Shown: positions 10,477-18,433 of the stretch, piece after piece
Numbering within the stretch: the first letter of the stretch is position 1
Layout of the letters: each line of letters starts with the position of its first letter
NCBI GenBank assembly: GCA_963745765.1
Contig: CAVUYQ010000017.1
Coordinates: 1-61,237, forward strand
Direction of reading: 5' to 3'
Length of the DNA: 61,237 nucleotides
Origin: Ww85 sp963745765
Lineage (GTDB): Bacteria; Desulfobacterota; Desulfobulbia; Desulfobulbales; Desulfocapsaceae
Translations under genes and position numbers: made by a program
The notes under the pieces: model-generated
What the model was told of the DNA's origin: nothing
What the model saw: only the letters and a program-made list of their open reading frames with translations
Database searches by the model: none

Positions 10477-10677
10477 TCAATCTTCATCCGAGCGACTGAT
10501 GCACTCTACCGGACATGAGGCAATAGCCTCATCTACGCACTCGGCTTCACTGTCTGCATCCTCAATAACGAAGGCCTTCTCGGAATCGGTATCAAAACCA
10601 AATACTTCAGGACAGCTCTCAAAACAAGCTTCGCACCCGATACATTCATCGACGTCGATAATAATTTCATTGGCCAT
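10477..10677 (-). CDS. Ferredoxin, single [4Fe-4S] type
   Basis: 66 residues, acidic, a soluble low-potential electron carrier. C12-x2-C15-x2-C18-x3-C22-P followed by a later CP cysteine at 55 fits the monocluster ferredoxins of sulfate reducers, in which three clustered cysteines and the distant CP cysteine bind the cluster. C47 and C59 are additional. Start ATG 10677 is preceded by AGGAGAAAG. It lies next to the MscS fragment with no obvious partner enzyme, so its redox partner cannot be told from context. Confidence 0.88.
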   Translation of the reverse strand: MANEIIIDVDECIGCEACFESCPEVFGFDTDSEKAFVIEDADSEAECVDEAIASCPVECISRSDED

Positions 10678-11310
10678 TTCTTTCTCCTATCACTACATTT
10701 CTCGTTTATTGCTACTGTTCGGCTGATCCATCTGTCACCTATCGGTAAGAAGTTCTCTTCTATCAGCCGCTCTTCTTGGTCTCCAAGATGAACGCTATTG
10801 TCCGTGTCCATCCGGGCATGACCTACCATTGCAGCTCACCGTTGCTCTACAGGGTAAGCAAAGATCGTGCCAACCACACAAGTAGAAGCCAGCGCCTGTA
10901 ATCTGTATCCCCATCGATATCAAAAAAACGCAATACGGTTGTGCCATTAAAGGCAACACGGTTGTGCGATTAGTATGCGTGAATCAGCGCCTTTCATATG
11001 AGCGGTCCGTCCAGAAAAAGTGGACGGGTTCTGATAGAATTGGACAGTGCAGTTGCCATGGCAATCATGAAAGAAATCATTCTCATCGGTAAACCTGCTG
11101 CTTACTCGAAATCGAGAACAATACTTTTTCTGAAAACACGAAAGTAATAAAGAACAGTCAACCCGCGTACTTAATTGATACCAAAGTGTTTCATAAAAAA
11201 TGAATAAAAACATATAGATAAATGTATTTTCGATCGTAATTTCAGGGAGTGGTCTCAACTCATAGAATATTTGGATCAGTAGTGAGCCTGATTTTTTCGA
11301 TTCCAGCAGA
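10678..11310. other. Long intergenic region, no supported gene
   Basis: Minus-strand open stretches at 10533-10829 and 10947-11330 lack ribosome binding sites and recognisable motifs. ACGGTTGTGC occurs twice about 25 nt apart at 10935-10970. The region ends in the sigma-54-like site at 11311. Confidence 0.35.
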
Positions 11311-11326
11311 TGGCACGATAATTGTA
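11311..11326 (+). promoter_or_regulatory. Candidate sigma-54 promoter upstream of coiled-coil paralogue 2
   Basis: TGGCACGATAATTGTA matches the -24 element fully with a correct 10-nt spacing to the -12 dinucleotide, GT instead of GC. It is closely similar to the site before ppsA (both read TGGCACGATA). About 220 nt separate it from the gene at 11549. Confidence 0.4.
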
Positions 11327-11548
11327 ACACCTAGTGTAAATGATGATGCGACGGGTTTTAGATGTCCCCCGTTGTCTTCTCAGATTCACGTTGTTCAGAT
11401 GAATCAGGACCGGACAATGTGAGGCGCTGGGTATTCAGGGCCAATTAACTGTGCCCGTTTGTTATTCTGCCCAGTGGACAACCAGCCGGATGTTTTACAG
11501 AATCTAGAGCTCCGGCGTTGAAGTGAACGTAAATAGTGGGAGGAAAGC

Positions 11549-11851
11549 ATGGAAATCAAAGATTACTGCCGTAATGTTGAAATGGAATTAAATGTATGGA
11601 AATCAAGGCTCTACGATGTAATACGCAAGATGGATAAGGCAAGTACGGGAGATAAAGAGAAGATCTACGAGGAGATCAATGACCTTCACATCCTTATGAG
11701 TGAACTTGAGGATCGGGTTGAGAGTCTTCGTACTTCCTGCTCAACTGACTGGAAGCCTGATGAAGAGGAAATCAAGGTCAAACTCGGTGACCTCGAAAAC
11801 CGTTACGAGGAAGCATCCAAGTCCATGGTCGATTATGACTTTGGGGGCTGA
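11549..11851 (+). CDS. Small coiled-coil protein, sll1863-like family (paralogue 2)
   Basis: 100 residues with the same layout as the protein at 9523: tyrosine at 6, tryptophan at 17, a K-I-Y-E-E-I-N-D-L middle helix, a CSTDW turn near 64-68 and a C-terminal helix, here ending YDFGG. Closest relative in the window is the frameshifted gene at 42349-42682, which shares IKDYCRN, KIYEEINDLHIL and the terminal YDF-G. GGAGG precedes ATG 11549 at good spacing, and a strong terminator follows. Probably monocistronic. Cytoplasmic; function unknown. Confidence 0.75.
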   Translation: MEIKDYCRNVEMELNVWKSRLYDVIRKMDKASTGDKEKIYEEINDLHILMSELEDRVESLRTSCSTDWKPDEEEIKVKLGDLENRYEEASKSMVDYDFGG

Positions 11852-11923
11852 TTACAGCGATAATGAGTAGATATTATCAACGAAGAAAATAATTCAGAAA
11901 GGTATACACTGCTCCGGCAGTGT

Positions 11924-11970
11924 GGGCCAGGATATGGTTGTTCAACACTGTATCCTGGCCCTTTTCCTTT
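11924..11970 (+). terminator. Rho-independent terminator
   Basis: GGGCCAGGATA and TATCCTGGCCC form an 11-bp stem around a 16-nt loop, followed directly by TTTTCCTTT. It lies about 70 nt after the coiled-coil gene. Confidence 0.85.
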
Positions 11971-11995
11971 ATCTCCCGCCTGCCGCGAGCAGGAA

Positions 11996-12293
11996 ATGAC
12001 CGGACCAGAGGGAATTAATGACGGGTTCAGAGACAGCTTCGCCGTAACTGATATCAGACGTGCTAAAGGTCTAACGGTCAGCGAACGAACCCAGCTCGAT
12101 CAGCACCGGAGAAAGGTCCGTTGGTGCCCTGACTTTCGCTATGCAATGTGGCAAGAACCGGCATAATGCTTTTTTGTACGGCATGGATGCCCGGGACAGC
12201 CGCGTTGATGACGAAAGGCACTGAGTTGTGCGCAGAGATAACACTGGGGACTATTATCAGCAGTTGCTCGACGCTGAAGATGATCGTCGCTGA
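11996..12293 (+). pseudogene. Possible small gene with frameshift and in-frame stop
   Basis: ATG 11996 follows AGGAA and opens 56 residues (ending MWQEPA) to a stop at 12164. In another frame from about 12150, charged arginine-rich sequence continues (FLYGMDARDSR, then RRDNTGDYYQQLLDAEDDRR) to 12293, with one TGA at 12222. The composition looks coding across both parts. Not recognised. Either a decayed gene or one hit by two sequencing indels. It ends just before the end of the convergent ftsH. Confidence 0.35.
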
Positions 12294-12312
12294 GCCATCT
12301 AACGTCTTTGTG

Positions 12313-14210
12313 TTATATCTTCTGCTCAGAATCTGGCAGATCAAATAAATCAATTATTTCCTGAGCCGAAAGTGTTTCTGATTTGATCAGATTTTCGGCA
12401 AGGACATCCAGTTTATCACGGTGTTCTTCCAATACGTGCTTGGCCTTGTCCCAACCCTCCTGCAATATTCTCCTGACCTCATTATCAATCTGCTCCGCCG
12501 TAGCCTCGCTGTAGTCTTTTTCCTGGGTGAGTTCCCGTCCCAGAAAAGGATGAAATTCTCCTTTCTTGAAGACGGCCAGGCCGAGTTTCTCACTCATACC
12601 CCATTGGCAGATCATTCTTCTGGCAATATCTGTGGCATTTTTCAGGTCGTCACCGGCGCCTGAAGTGATTTCATCAAATACCAACTCTTCGGCCACCCGG
12701 CCGGCCAAAATGACAGCGATCCGGTTGTTCAGATACCGCTTGCCGACATTGTGACGATCTTCTTCAGGTACCTGTTCTGTTGCGCCTAACGACCTGCCAC
12801 GAGGAATGATCGTGACTTTGGTCAACGGATCGGTTCCTGGAAGCAGAAGCGCCGCAAGCGCATGGCCGGCTTCATGATAAGCGACCTTTTTTTCTCTTCA
12901 TCAGATAAGCGGTCCTCACGCTTCACCCCCATGATGATTTTATCCCTGCTTTCATTAAAATCATCCATATCCGCCGCATTTTTCTTTTTCCTTGCAGCCA
13001 GCAGAACTGCTTCATTGACGAGATTTTTCAGATCGGCTCCACTGAAACCGATGGTAGCTGATGAAAGCATTTCGAAATCGACCGAATCAGCAATTGCAAC
13101 GCCCTCGGCATGCAGCTGCAGAATTTTTTTTCTCCCTTCTTTCTGCGGTAAATCAAGACTGATCTGCCGGTCAAATCGTCCCGGCCGTATCAGGGCCGGA
13201 TCGAGGACATCAGGTCTGTTGGTGGCAGCGAGCACGATTACCGACTCACTGGAGCTGAAACCGTCGATCTCTGAAAGTATCTGATTCAAGGTCTGTTCCC
13301 GCTCATCATGACCGCCTCCGATACCGGTACCACGAACCCTGCCGATCGAATCAAGTTCGTCGATAAATATAACTGATGGAGACGTCTTTTTGGCAACACT
13401 GAACATATCTCTTACCCTCGAGGCGCCTACACCCACGAACATCTCAATAAACTCCGAACCGCTGATGCTGTAGAAGGGTACCTCCGCCTCGCCTGCTACT
13501 GCCCTGGCCATCAAGGTTTTTCCGGTACCGGGAGGACCGGCAAGCAAAACACCTTTGGGCAGTTCGGCCCCGAGCTTCTGAAACTGATCCGGTTTTTTTA
13601 GATAATCAACCATTTCCAGCAGCTCGTCTTTGGCATTATCCAGTCCGGCGACATCAGCAAAGGAAACATCGACATCCTCAGATCTGATCCGCTTGGCTTT
13701 TGATCTGCCGAAAGCAAACGGCCCGCCCGGACCACCTACCTGCTGACGCATCTTTTTACTGATCAGAATAAAAAAGCCGATTATAAAAATCCATGGTATC
13801 AGAATGACCAACACTCTCATCAACCAAGGTTCTTCATCAAGCTTCGCTTTTATGGTGACCTTGTGCTGCTCGAGAAGATCAATGAGTTGAGAATCCCCGA
13901 TTGACGGCAGGATTGTTTTGAAACCTTCAGCCCTGGCCTTATCCACGTAACGAGCATCGTCCTGCAGCGATTGACCCGGCGCACCATAGCGCCCCGTAAG
14001 CCGCTCCCCCTTTATTTCGACTTCGGATATACGATCGTTTTTTACAGCCGTCTTGAAATCTGAATAAGGGATCTCCTCGACGCGCTGATCGACAAAGAAA
14101 TACATGTAGGTCGATGAAATGAAAAACCAGAGTGCCAGGAAAAATACCAGCCGTATCCATGTCGGATGATTATCGAACGAATCCTTACCAGGTTTGTTAC
14201 GCTCAGCCAT
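12313..14210 (-). CDS. ftsH: ATP-dependent zinc metalloprotease FtsH, one frameshift
   Basis: Membrane AAA+ protease that extracts and degrades membrane and regulatory proteins. Two membrane segments at about 20-40 and 131-151 flank a periplasmic domain; Walker A GPPGTGKT at 225-232, Walker B with DELDSIG near 281, then the second region of homology. The reading frame breaks exactly before the protease site. With one extra A in the run of seven (plus-strand T7 at 12887-12893) the sequence becomes KKKVAYHEAGHALAALLLPG, restoring the zinc motif HEAGH and joining the C-terminal protease domain. The reconstructed length (about 632) is normal. A sequencing error is the simplest explanation, since ftsH is usually important for growth. 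ATG 14210 is preceded by GAGGAG. Confidence 0.9.
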
Positions 14211-14301
14211 TTATTTTTCTTCTCCTCTATAATCGGCTATGAGAAACAGTAATAACGGTCTTCCCCGTCGTAATGCTGAAACAACCCAATCCACTGCGGG
14301 A

Positions 14302-14847
14302 TCAGTCTCTATCTCCCTCCTCAGCTATTTTATCGAGATCTCGGGCGCTGACGACAGAAAGAGGCTCAGTCGATACCGGATTGCGGCGGGCATCGGCTTC
14401 TTTGTCATCCATTTTTATCATGAGCCAGCGGTCGTTATCGCCTTTGCCAGTCCTGACTAGAGCATATCCGCCACTGATTTTTTCCCCCTCGAGCCATACC
14501 TTAAGCTCGCCATCAGCCAGGCACTCAGACATTGGCACCAAATCCCCATTATCGTCCTCGGCCATGTTTTTATAAGTTCCACGGTCCCAGATCATCACCA
14601 CACCGCCTCCACGTTTATCTTCCGGTATCGTGCCTTCGAAATCGATGTAATCGAGCTGGTGATCATGGGTTGCGATGGCCAGCCGCTTGACCCGGGGATC
14701 AGTGGATGGACCCTTCGGAACGGCCCACGACTTCAGGACGCCGTCGATTTCCAGGCGAATATCGTAGTGCAACCGAGAAGCATCATGCTTCTGGACGATA
14801 AAGCGTGCTTCGTTGTCATGAGACGTGGCCTCAATTGAATCGTTCAT
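14302..14847 (-). CDS. Free-standing LigD 3'-phosphoesterase domain
   Basis: 181 residues. In bacterial end joining this domain trims 3'-phosphate and ribonucleotide ends. Family blocks: RFIVQKHDASRLHYD-RLE with the conserved His and Asp, LKSWAVPKGPS, then VKRLAI-THDH-LDYIDFEG, and GGGVVMIWDRGTY. The tail RRNPVSTEPLSVVSARDLDKI is the linker that in fused LigD leads into the ligase domain, but here the protein ends. The matching polymerase and ligase genes lie 25 kb away, and no Ku gene is in the window. Start ATG 14847 overlaps the TGA of a short upstream frame. It lies 92 nt upstream of ftsH on the same strand. Confidence 0.88.
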   Translation of the reverse strand: MNDSIEATSHDNEARFIVQKHDASRLHYDIRLEIDGVLKSWAVPKGPSTDPRVKRLAIATHDHQLDYIDFEGTIPEDKRGGGVVMIWDRGTYKNMAEDDNGDLVPMSECLADGELKVWLEGEKISGGYALVRTGKGDNDRWLMIKMDDKEADARRNPVSTEPLSVVSARDLDKIAEEGDRD

Positions 14848-15178
14848 ATATCACCTTTTTGATGCATATTATTTTTTTCAATGCGCCGAATCTCTTCCAG
14901 AACGTCATAAAAGTCCATATCCGTTCTCTCGAGAGAAACATCTCCATCTCTAAACTTTTTCAGTGCCCTCACAGGTATTTTTTTGCTATTGTTGTTATTT
15001 CTCCGTTGACTGCTGTGAAAAAATGCAAGAGAGCAGGCGCGTCCCGTGCAAACTTCACTGGGTCTCAAGACACGAGTGATAGGCAGCAGGCCATGTATTA
15101 TGTATCCACTTTTGTAGGACACCTATAGAAAACATGGCCTGCCTATGATCGCAATGAGCCAATACTGACGTGCGAACA
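14848..15178. other. Intergenic region with a short possible upstream ORF
   Basis: A minus-strand frame ending at 14844 (tail DVLEEIRRIEKNN) overlaps the start of the phosphoesterase gene in ATGA fashion. It has no convincing start or ribosome binding site. The rest holds an inverted repeat and no recognisable gene. Confidence 0.25.
15079..15146. repeat. Long-loop inverted repeat downstream of the probable selenoprotein gene
   Basis: ATAGGCAGCAGGCCATGT at 15079-15096 pairs with ACATGGCCTGCCTAT at 15132-15146 (15 bp with a 3-nt bulge). It starts about 33 nt after the stop codon at 15179. No U tract follows on either strand. Confidence 0.4.
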
Positions 15179-15745
15179 TTAGAGCAGGCGGTAGGGGATC
15201 GCCCGTCTACTCCAGAGGCTGCCGGGAAAATCTGCCGATAGTTTCTCATACGTTTTTTTTAGCTCTTTTGGGTCGTTTTTCATTTTATAGTTGTTAACTC
15301 CCCGGAAAAAGATCGCTTCCGGCACGATATCCCCTTCGAGCAGTTGCCCCATTAGCATGGAAAAGTGCACTTCAGCGGTATCGAACTCACCGCTGTTGAG
15401 TCGCGCCTTGGCCAGGGCCAGGTGCAGGGAGGCGATGAGCTCCGTCGGCTGGAAGAAGCCGATTTCACGCTGCACTTCATGGCCGTCGGTAGCGATGACC
15501 ACCAGGGTGGGCGTCCAGAAGGTATGAAATGTCTTATAAAAAGATTCGTCGTTGATATCGATGCGTAACGGTATCAGGTATTTCGTGATAAAATTCACGA
15601 CTGTATCCATTGAATACGTAACTGTATCCATTTGTTGGCAGCCAATTCATTCAGGGTTGAAAAAATCTAGCAGTATCGGTTTCCTTGTCGCGTCCGACTC
15701 TACCTGGGCCATTGTCAGTCGTTCATGCCATTCGATAGCAGCCAT
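15179..15745 (-). CDS. Probable selenoprotein: thioredoxin-fold protein with U-x-x-C active site
   Basis: One uninterrupted frame of 188 codons if the single in-frame TGA at 15647-15649 is read as selenocysteine 33. Residues 24-39 then read PILLDFFNPEUIGCQQM: the beta strand, UxxC and helix start of a thioredoxin fold, with Sec replacing the nucleophilic first cysteine. The conserved cis-proline region appears as TFWTPTLVV near 80, followed by a helical C-terminal part resembling a TPR-like segment. ATG 15745 has AGAGAGG upstream at good spacing, and coding character is equal on both sides of the TGA. A hairpin fitting a bacterial SECIS lies at 15611-15630. No signal peptide, so cytoplasmic. 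Alternatives: a C-to-A error in a cysteine codon, or a pseudogene; translation could then restart only at Met39, losing the active-site strand. Confidence 0.75.
15611..15630 (-). promoter_or_regulatory. Candidate bacterial SECIS hairpin
   Basis: Minus-strand TGGATAC and GTATTCA pair over 7 bp (one G-U) around the 6-nt loop AGTTAC. The loop has G at its second position followed by U, as expected for SelB recognition. The stem begins 17 nt after the TGA, and the loop G lies about 25 nt after it, within the usual range for bacterial SECIS elements. Confidence 0.55.
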
Positions 15746-16027
15746 ACAATACCTCTCTGTTATGTTGTTACTACATACACGCGGCACCCGGAAAAATGGT
15801 ACAGCGCACCTCTAGTCCTCATGCTTGCAATTTGCTTACCGGAACCTTGTGTGGGCGGAAAATAACTGCTCACGCGGCTGCTTGGTTGCTCAAGGTAGAC
15901 ATAAAAATAATGTCATAGCCGTCCAGAATGGTATGCTGTCTTTGAGTAATCGTGGACAGGGAGAATCAGCTGACCAAACCGTTTGTCGGGCTCGAGTTTG
16001 GAGAGAATAAGACTTTGAGGGGGCTGG

Positions 16028-17467
16028 ATGAAGGAATTGTTAACCCCGGGCAAGAATTGCTGGAAGCTGGCTCATGCCGATCGGGCATCTTTTCTTATCG
16101 ATGGTGAAGCCTATTTTCAGGCTTTACACCAGGCAATGCGGCAGGCCCGGAAATCAATCATCATTGTCGGTTGGGATGTGCATAGCGAATTGCAGTTGAT
16201 CCGCCATGATGACAATGATGAATACCCCCGAACTCTCGGTAAGTTTCTCAACTATCTGGTCAGTAAGCGGGAAGATCTGGAAATTTTTCTCCTGAGCTGG
16301 GATTTTGCCATGATTTACGCCATGGAACGCGAGTTCTTTCCACGATACAAGCTAAAATGGCGAACCCATAAACGAATCCATTTCTGTCTCGATGGAGAGC
16401 ATCCTGTCGGTGCATCTCAACATCAGAAAGTGGTTGTTATTGATGATACGGTTGCCTTCTCAGGCGGCCTTGATATAAGCAAGTGGCGCTGGGACACTCC
16501 CGATCATCTCATTTCTAATAAGCAAAGAGTTGACCCTGACGGTGAAAGATACCCTCCCTTCCATGACATTCAAATGCTCGTTGAAGGTCAGGCTGCCTGC
16601 GCACTTGGTCAATTGGTTCGTGATCGTTGGCAAAGAGCCTGCGGGGAAGTTCTACCGGAATTTGACCGGGGAGAGGACAATACTCCATGGCCAAACAGTG
16701 TAACTCCTGATTTTGAAAACATATCGGTTGCGATTGCCCGTACCTACCCCAAGTATAATGAATATGATGAAATTCGCGAAGTCGAGCAACTGTATATAGA
16801 CACTATTGCTGCAGCAAACAAGCATATATATATCGAAAACCAATATCTCAGTTCCCACCGGATAGCAGAAGCTCTGAAAGCCCGGCTTGAAGAACAAGAC
16901 GGTCCTGAGATCATCATTGTCCTTCCTCTGAATACCGGCGGCTGGCTCGAGCAGCACACCATGGATTTACTGCGTAATCGCATCCTGTCTATTCTCCGAA
17001 AGGCTGATTCACACAATCGATTGTGCATCTTTTACCCGCGCCTGGCAGTCGATCCTGAAATCACCCTCATGGTGCACGCCAAAGTGATGGTGATCGACGA
17101 AAATTTCGTGCGCATTGGCTCATCCAATCTCAGCAACCGCTCGCTCGGCTTCGATTCAGAGTGTGACCTGGCGATTGCAACCGAACAGGAAAAACCCTCA
17201 TCCCGTACCATTGCTTCCTTTCGCAATCAATTACTGGCAGAACATCTGGGAGTTACCGAGGATGAGGTGGCACAGGCAGTTTCAAACGGTGGATCGTTAC
17301 GAGAAGCCATTGACTCGTTACGTGGCGGCGAGCGAACGCTTGTCCCGTTAGAAGAGGCAGATCTGGGGGATAAAGCTTCCGATTTGGTGGCAAAATCGGA
17401 AATTCTTGACCCTGAGCAACCGATTGAACCTGAAGCGTTCATGGATTATCTCGTCTCGTCCGTATAA
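16028..17467 (+). CDS. Phospholipase D-like protein (N-terminal part of a PLD-VTT fusion)
   Basis: 479 residues with two HKD motifs: H132-x-K134-x4-D139 followed by GGLDI, and H350-x-K352-x4-D357 followed by GSSNLSNRS. IENQY at 269-273 is also typical. The two motifs form one phosphodiesterase active site for phospholipids such as cardiolipin or phosphatidic acid; the substrate is not predictable. The sequence just before the stop (DPEQPIEPEAFMDYLV) resembles the linker that in known fusion proteins leads straight into a VTT membrane domain, which follows here in the next frame. A single-base deletion near 17455 would explain the stop at 17465. A purine-rich GAGGGGG precedes ATG 16028. Confidence 0.9.
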   Translation: MKELLTPGKNCWKLAHADRASFLIDGEAYFQALHQAMRQARKSIIIVGWDVHSELQLIRHDDNDEYPRTLGKFLNYLVSKREDLEIFLLSWDFAMIYAMEREFFPRYKLKWRTHKRIHFCLDGEHPVGASQHQKVVVIDDTVAFSGGLDISKWRWDTPDHLISNKQRVDPDGERYPPFHDIQMLVEGQAACALGQLVRDRWQRACGEVLPEFDRGEDNTPWPNSVTPDFENISVAIARTYPKYNEYDEIREVEQLYIDTIAAANKHIYIENQYLSSHRIAEALKARLEEQDGPEIIIVLPLNTGGWLEQHTMDLLRNRILSILRKADSHNRLCIFYPRLAVDPEITLMVHAKVMVIDENFVRIGSSNLSNRSLGFDSECDLAIATEQEKPSSRTIASFRNQLLAEHLGVTEDEVAQAVSNGGSLREAIDSLRGGERTLVPLEEADLGDKASDLVAKSEILDPEQPIEPEAFMDYLVSSV

Positions 17468-18140
17468 ATGTCGTTCCAGCTACCGTCATTATGTGAAAAT
17501 AGCATTACTCATTGGAGTGGCTGTGGGGCTCGGGGTGCTCTGGCGTTGGACGCCACTTGGCAATTGGCTTGATATTAAATCTGTAATCGCAACGGTTGAG
17601 TGGATAAAAATCCATCCTCTTGCCCCGCTCATGGTACTGACAGGTTATGTTGCCCTCAGCCTGGTTTATTTCCCGATCACCTTATTGATATTGGCAACCG
17701 TGATCGTTTTCGGCCCATGGTGGGGCTTTGGTTATGCTCTGATAGGAAGCGTACTCAGTGCCCTGGCAACTTTCTGGGTCGGGCATTTACTTGGGAAAAA
17801 TAATGTCAGCCAGCTTTCCGGCGGGCTCATCAACCGTATAAACCGCCAACTCTCAGATGCTGGCATGATTGCCGTGATTACCTTTCGCATCATTCCGGTG
17901 GCACCATTTTCAGTAATAAATCTCGTAGCGGGTATATCGGCAATTTCTCTAAAGGACTTCGGGCTTGGAACCTTGATTGGTATGCTTCCCGGGATAACTG
18001 CAATAGCGCTCGTTACGGACCGATTTTCCGAATCGCTGCGTCAGCCTGACGTGACCAGTTTCACCTTGTTATTCGCCATCGTTGCTTTCGTCGGGCTCTC
18101 TCTTGTTGGTTTACGTAAATGGTTGGCAAAATCATCTTAG
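17406..18140 (+). CDS. VTT-domain (TVP38/TMEM64, DedA-superfamily) membrane protein
   Basis: Integral membrane protein with about five to six hydrophobic segments. Family hallmarks are the re-entrant region FGPWWGFGYALIGSVLSALATFWVG with a following basic residue-rich loop, then the F-R-I-I-P-V-APFSVINLVAG block. Members of the family scramble or transport lipids. The frame is open from 17406, overlapping phospholipase D by 62 bp; GTG 17493 is a second possible start, and neither has a good Shine-Dalgarno. The simplest reading is that it is the C-terminal half of a PLD-VTT protein of about 715 residues, linking lipid cleavage with lipid movement. Confidence 0.82.
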   Translation: MTLSNRLNLKRSWIISSRPYKCRSSYRHYVKIALLIGVAVGLGVLWRWTPLGNWLDIKSVIATVEWIKIHPLAPLMVLTGYVALSLVYFPITLLILATVIVFGPWWGFGYALIGSVLSALATFWVGHLLGKNNVSQLSGGLINRINRQLSDAGMIAVITFRIIPVAPFSVINLVAGISAISLKDFGLGTLIGMLPGITAIALVTDRFSESLRQPDVTSFTLLFAIVAFVGLSLVGLRKWLAKSS

Positions 18141-18433
18141 ACGGTGATTAAAGCAATAAATGGCATTGCCTACATGTATCTAATACAAAGAGATAGGTTC
18201 AGTTCATAAAAAGCCTACTGAAAAAGCTTTATTCAACTGCACAGAAGACTATTGCAATCGCAGACGAAGGCAGTTAACGAACAGGTACACAAGCTCCCGC
18301 TGAATACGAGATGGGATGAGCGCATATCAAAATGCGGCTTGAACGTGACTGTCCACCTCAGTGTGTACGATCAGTATTGAATAACCAGGCTACAGGCTGG
18401 AACATTTCTTCTGCATCGATTGATTCCTGTGGT

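Noticed and set aside
10947..11330. 127-codon minus-strand ORF
   Set aside because: AT-driven open frame with cysteine-rich, non-protein-like composition and no Shine-Dalgarno; it also overlaps a likely promoter.
12222..12224. TGA in the arginine-rich small ORF as a second selenocysteine codon
   Set aside because: No redox motif surrounds it and the gene needs another frameshift as well.
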